Shown here: positions 61,252 through 64,000 of the stretch, piece after piece
How positions within the stretch are numbered: position 1 is the stretch's first letter
Layout: each line of letters begins with the position of its first letter
DNA from: Niallia nealsonii
GTDB lineage: Bacteria; Bacillota; Bacilli; Bacillales; Cytobacillaceae
Direction: 5' to 3'
Length of the DNA stretch: 64,000 nucleotides
Assembly (NCBI RefSeq): GCF_002835805.1
Contig: NZ_PISE01000004.1
Location: forward strand, 1-64,000
Position numbers and translations under genes: made by a program
The notes under the pieces: model-generated
Database searches by the model: none
Told to the model about the DNA's origin: nothing
What the model saw: the letters and a program-made list of their open reading frames with translations, nothing else

Positions 61252-61310
61252 TTGACAGTAAACATTCCTTGTTTTACTATTAGTGCAAATGAACTTGATA
61301 ATTATTATCA
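61252..61310 (+). promoter_or_regulatory. Promoter and perfect Fur box of the siderophore-binding gene
   Basis: TTGACA (61252-61257) and TACTAT (61275-61280) with a 17-bp spacer, then TGATAATTATTATCA (61296-61310). That last match to the 7-1-7 Fur box is complete, positioned just downstream of the -10 region, and predicts repression in iron-rich conditions. Confidence 0.88.
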
Positions 61311-61359
61311 ATTGCATACGTATATTATCATACTACACTACATAAAGGGATGGAAGAAG

Positions 61360-62340
61360 ATGAGACAAAATATTAGAAAAATATTATCTGTATTTGCTAT
61401 TTTAGCAGTATTTTTAGTAGCTGCTTGCGGTAATAAAAACGATGAAACAAAAGAGAAGTCAAGTGAGAAAGAAACAGGCTATACGATTGAACATGCAATG
61501 GGCACTACGGAGATAAAAGGAACTCCGAAGCGAGTAGTTATACTTACAAATGAAGGAACAGAAGCACTTTTGGCTTTAGGAATCACTCCTGTAGGTGCAG
61601 TACAGTCATGGCTTGGAAATCCTTGGTATGATCATATTAAAGACGATATGAAAGATGTTGAAGTAGTTGGTACGGAAAGTGAAGTAAACTTAGAAAAGAT
61701 TGCTGCCTTAAAACCAGATTTGATTATTGGAAACAAAATTCGCCAAGAGAAGATATATGATAAATTAAGTCAAATTGCACCAACGGTATTTGCAGAAACA
61801 TTAAGAGGCGACTGGAAAGAAAACTTTTCATTATACGCTAAAGCTGTAAACCGTGAAGAGGAAGGAACAAAGGTCTTAGATCAGTATGAAGATAAAGTAG
61901 CAGCACTAAAAGAAAAACTAGGCGATAAAACAAATCAAGAAGTTTCTGTAGTGCGCTTTATGGCTGGAATCACTCGCATTTATTATACAGATTCATTTTC
62001 AGGAGTTATTTTTAATGAGCTAGGATTTAAACGAACAGCACAACAAGAAAAGTTATTTAAAGCTGATTCTAAACTTGGAAATCTAGCAGTTGAAGTAGGA
62101 AAAGAAGCTATTCCTGATATGGATGGAGATGTTTTATTCTACTTTACCTATGCACCAGAAGGTGATACAGATGCAGCGGCAACGGAGAAAGAATGGACAA
62201 ATGACTCACTTTGGAAAAATTTAAACGCTGTTAAAAATGGAAAAGCATACAAAGTAGATGATGCTACATGGAATACAGCAGGCGGTGTTTTAGCAGCCAA
62301 TATTATGCTAGATGATATTGATAAGATTTTTTCGAAATAA
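61360..62340 (+). CDS. yfiY: Siderophore-binding lipoprotein (YfiY-like)
   Basis: Fe(III)-siderophore-binding protein of 326 aa from the ATG at 61360 (SD AAGGGATGG); the longer frame begins inside the promoter. Lipobox LVAAC with Cys23. The segments HAMGTTEIKGTPKRVVILTN, NEGTEALLALGITPVGAVQS and ending TWNTAGGVLAANIMLDD follow the B. subtilis schizokinen/arthrobactin-binding protein YfiY closely. It delivers ligand to the divergent FecCD permeases. Confidence 0.92.
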   Translation: MRQNIRKILSVFAILAVFLVAACGNKNDETKEKSSEKETGYTIEHAMGTTEIKGTPKRVVILTNEGTEALLALGITPVGAVQSWLGNPWYDHIKDDMKDVEVVGTESEVNLEKIAALKPDLIIGNKIRQEKIYDKLSQIAPTVFAETLRGDWKENFSLYAKAVNREEEGTKVLDQYEDKVAALKEKLGDKTNQEVSVVRFMAGITRIYYTDSFSGVIFNELGFKRTAQQEKLFKADSKLGNLAVEVGKEAIPDMDGDVLFYFTYAPEGDTDAAATEKEWTNDSLWKNLNAVKNGKAYKVDDATWNTAGGVLAANIMLDDIDKIFSK

Positions 62341-62364
62341 TAGATAATGAACTAGGGAATTAAC

Positions 62365-62526
62365 CCTTTATCCGGCATTAACGGGCTTTTGACCCCTACC
62401 TCAAGATGATATGAGAGGAAACGAGAAATCTAGGTGAGGGATCACTGCCCGTAAAGGCCCGATTGGTTCAACTAACAATCAGTGGGAGATGAAGAAAACC
62501 CCCACTGATTGAAGTTTCACTTTATA
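62365..62526 (+). repeat. ACGGGC-type intergenic repeat, long plus short form
   Basis: The long form (62365-62470: CCGGCATTAACGGGC, CCTACCTCAA, GAGAAATCTAGGTGAGGG, CTGCCCGTAAAGGCCC, GATTGGTTCAACT) is followed by the short-form ending CCCCCACTGATTGAAG TTTCACTTTAT. This shows that the two versions belong to one family. Confidence 0.8.
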
Positions 62527-62536
62527 AATCAAAGGC

Positions 62537-62577
62537 GGGGACGGCTGGTTAGAAAATAACCTGTCGTCACCGTTTTT
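62537..62577 (+). terminator. Imperfect terminator before the convergent reductase gene
   Basis: GGTTA (62548) / TAACC with an outer GGGACGG / CCGT-type continuation containing mismatches, then TTTTTAA. Confidence 0.55.
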
Positions 62578-62655
62578 AATTTGTTTCAATAAATCTAAAG
62601 TAGGAAAATAATTGTATAAGCAAACTTGATGGCATCCAATAACTTATGAGCATAC

Positions 62656-63498
62656 TTAAAATTCTTCATATACCGCTGGATCTTGATTCGCAATTCGTCC
62701 ATCTGGTCGGGTTAAGCTTGAAATCAGTTTCATTTCTTCTTCTGTTAAGGAGAAATCGAATATATTCAGATTGTCCAATTGGCGCTGCGGTGAACTTGAT
62801 TTTGGGATTGGCAGAGCATCAAGCTGAATATGCCAACGCAAGATGATTTGTGGAATCGTTTTTTGATGCATGTTTGCGATTTGTTGGATGGTTTCATTTT
62901 GGAGGACATTATTGGCCCGGCCTAATGGACTCCATGATTCTGTGACGATTTTATTTTCTTTATCATAGGCAAGCTGTTCTTCTTGAGAGAAATATGGATG
63001 CAGTTCTACTTGGTTGACACTAGGTACTACTCCTGTTTCTTTTTTGAGGCGGTCTAGGTGTTCAGGCAAGAAATTGCATACACCGATGGAGCGAATCAAT
63101 CCCCATTTTTGTGCATCAATTAATGCTTGCCATGCTTCTACATATAAATCAGTTTTAGGATTTGGCCAGTGGATAAGAAATAAATCGTAGTAATCTAGCT
63201 TGGAACGGTATAGTGATTCTTGGATAGTATAGATTGCGTTTTCGTATTTTTGATGGCGGCCAGGCAATTTTGAAGTAACAAGAAGCTGCTCTCGAGAGAC
63301 AGAACTGCGGCGAATAGCTTCTCCGACTGCTCCCTCATTTTCGTAATTAAAGGCAGAATCAAGCAAACGGTACCCCATATCAATTGCACTAGTCATCGCT
63401 TGAACTCCTGCCGCTCCTCTTAGATCATAGGTTCCAAGGCCAACAGCAGGTAAAGTTAATCCATCATTAAGTGTAATTTCTGGAATTGAAGTATTCAT
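62656..63498 (-). CDS. Aldo/keto reductase (YvgN/YtbE-like)
   Basis: NADPH-dependent reductase of 280 aa. The catalytic tetrad is D47, Y52, K77 and H110 (in LLDSAFNYENE, TSKLPG and FLIHWPNP). IPKSSSPQRQLDN near residue 237 is the cofactor-phosphate-binding loop. It resembles the AKR5 group that reduces methylglyoxal and other carbonyls. Monocistronic, with SD AGGGAGGA. Confidence 0.9.
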   Translation of the reverse strand: MNTSIPEITLNDGLTLPAVGLGTYDLRGAAGVQAMTSAIDMGYRLLDSAFNYENEGAVGEAIRRSSVSREQLLVTSKLPGRHQKYENAIYTIQESLYRSKLDYYDLFLIHWPNPKTDLYVEAWQALIDAQKWGLIRSIGVCNFLPEHLDRLKKETGVVPSVNQVELHPYFSQEEQLAYDKENKIVTESWSPLGRANNVLQNETIQQIANMHQKTIPQIILRWHIQLDALPIPKSSSPQRQLDNLNIFDFSLTEEEMKLISSLTRPDGRIANQDPAVYEEF

Positions 63499-63567
63499 AA
63501 TATCCTCCCTTTTTGACTATTTAAATTAATTATAGAAAAAGCAGGAGGGAATCACCAGCATTTACAC

Positions 63568-63762
63568 TTATAGTGAGGAATAATTAGTCGGGGGGCTGGA
63601 CATTCCAGGTAGTATAATAATTAAATGGATTATTTGTGTCTGCTGCTGTTCTAGTTTTTTAATTGCAGCAGAGAAAGTTTTGGGACTTGTAGCTTGATCA
63701 TGCGTGCTTGTCCTAGTTCTTCTATTGTTGCTATTAAAAATCAAATCTATTGCTCTAAACAT
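63568..63762 (-). CDS. Possible small protein downstream of gerAB-like gene
   Basis: Frame of 64 aa beginning 10 bp after the stop of the membrane gene, preceded by TAGGGAT on its strand. It is hydrophilic up to IKKLEQQQTQ, then has a short hydrophobic stretch (IIHLIIILPGM). It would be co-transcribed with the germination-type gene. No family is recognised, and it may be non-coding. Confidence 0.35.
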   Translation of the reverse strand: MFRAIDLIFNSNNRRTRTSTHDQATSPKTFSAAIKKLEQQQTQIIHLIIILPGMSSPPTNYSSL

Positions 63763-63772
63763 ATTGTAATCC

Positions 63773-64000
63773 CTACTTCTTTAGTTTCCTTTTCACTAAT
63801 AAGGATGCGGCAAGAAAAACAGGTAAAGCAAACTCAAGAGGTATACTTAAAAAGTATGGAATAATCATAAATCCTTCTAAAATATGATCAGAAATACCTC
63901 TAGCAATAAAAATAGTAAACATACTAATAATACAAATAATAGGAATTGTAAAATAGCGATATGAAATCTTGAAGATATATTCAAGTCCCATCATACCTGC
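63773..64000 (-). CDS. 3' end of a spore-germination permease (GerAB-like), cut by the window edge
   Basis: The frame is open to the right edge, so only the last 75 residues are seen. They contain two or three hydrophobic segments and end FALPVFLAASLLVKRKLKK after a PYFLSIPLEF stretch, the arrangement of the last helices of GerAB-type APC permeases. These are the middle subunits of germinant receptors in spore inner membranes. The identification rests on the C-terminus only. Confidence 0.5.
   Translation of the reverse strand, partial: AGMMGLEYIFKISYRYFTIPIICIISMFTIFIARGISDHILEGFMIIPYFLSIPLEFALPVFLAASLLVKRKLKK

Overview
The window comes from a low-GC, endospore-forming Gram-positive bacterium of the Bacillaceae. 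The evidence is ComK, SinI-like antirepressors, RocB- and FrlB/FrlD-type genes, a YfiY-type siderophore uptake system, the end of a probable GerAB-type germinant receptor gene, cre and Fur boxes, AGGAGG ribosome binding sites and frequent TTG/GTG starts. A Niallia/Bacillus circulans-like genome would fit, but that is inference.

Layout. 1-2.1 kb: the 3' part of an IS21-family element (istA, istB). 2.3-14.2 kb: a sugar island with an LsrB/A/C/D-like ABC importer, an AraB-type kinase paralogue and a KdsD-like SIS isomerase. It is followed by a divergent binding protein, a sensor kinase and an AraC-type response regulator that resemble the AraPST three-component arabinose sensor of Geobacillus. 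14.5-15.2 kb: a 30-aa CxxC micro-protein gene, then a c-di-GMP-I riboswitch placed directly in front of a 40-aa SinI-like antirepressor. 15.5-19.5 kb: an inositol-type oxidoreductase/IolE-like cluster with a divergent AraC regulator. 19.6-22.6 kb: ComK, a small XRE regulator and membrane proteins.

22.8-41.2 kb: a catabolic island encoding a molybdopterin oxidoreductase, a ketoglutarate-semialdehyde-type dehydrogenase, a D-2-hydroxyacid dehydrogenase, a class III aminotransferase, a GntR/FCD regulator, a complete Dpp-type ABC transporter, two tandem amidohydrolases and a RocB-like M20 hydrolase. Four copies of one operator, AACTGGT-N3-ACC(A/G)(G/C)TT, lie in front of four of its transcription units, including the regulator gene, so the island looks like one regulon for an unidentified amide or amino compound.

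41.5-48.5 kb: UDP-glucose dehydrogenase, a second SinI-like gene behind a decayed copy of the riboswitch, a four-gene HcnABC/hydroxyproline-dehydrogenase-like operon whose HcnA-type subunit has lost three of its four cluster cysteines, an unrecognised 299-aa protein, and a second CxxC micro-protein. 49-53.4 kb: frlB-frlD (fructosamine deglycase and kinase) and a second RocB-like hydrolase. 54-58.2 kb: a TetR-MFS drug-efflux pair and a PadR-DUF1700-DUF4097 operon. 58.3-62.3 kb: a Fur-controlled hydroxamate-type siderophore ABC system. 62.6-64 kb: an aldo/keto reductase and the 3' end of a probable germination operon.

Two families of structured intergenic repeats are scattered through the window: one GC-rich with four copies, and one built around ACGGGC/GCCCGT with about eight loci. 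The item most worth following up is the pair of c-di-GMP riboswitch/SinI-like loci. In each, the aptamer-closing helix and a Shine-Dalgarno-masking hairpin compete for the same CCU, which predicts translational activation of a biofilm antirepressor by c-di-GMP.
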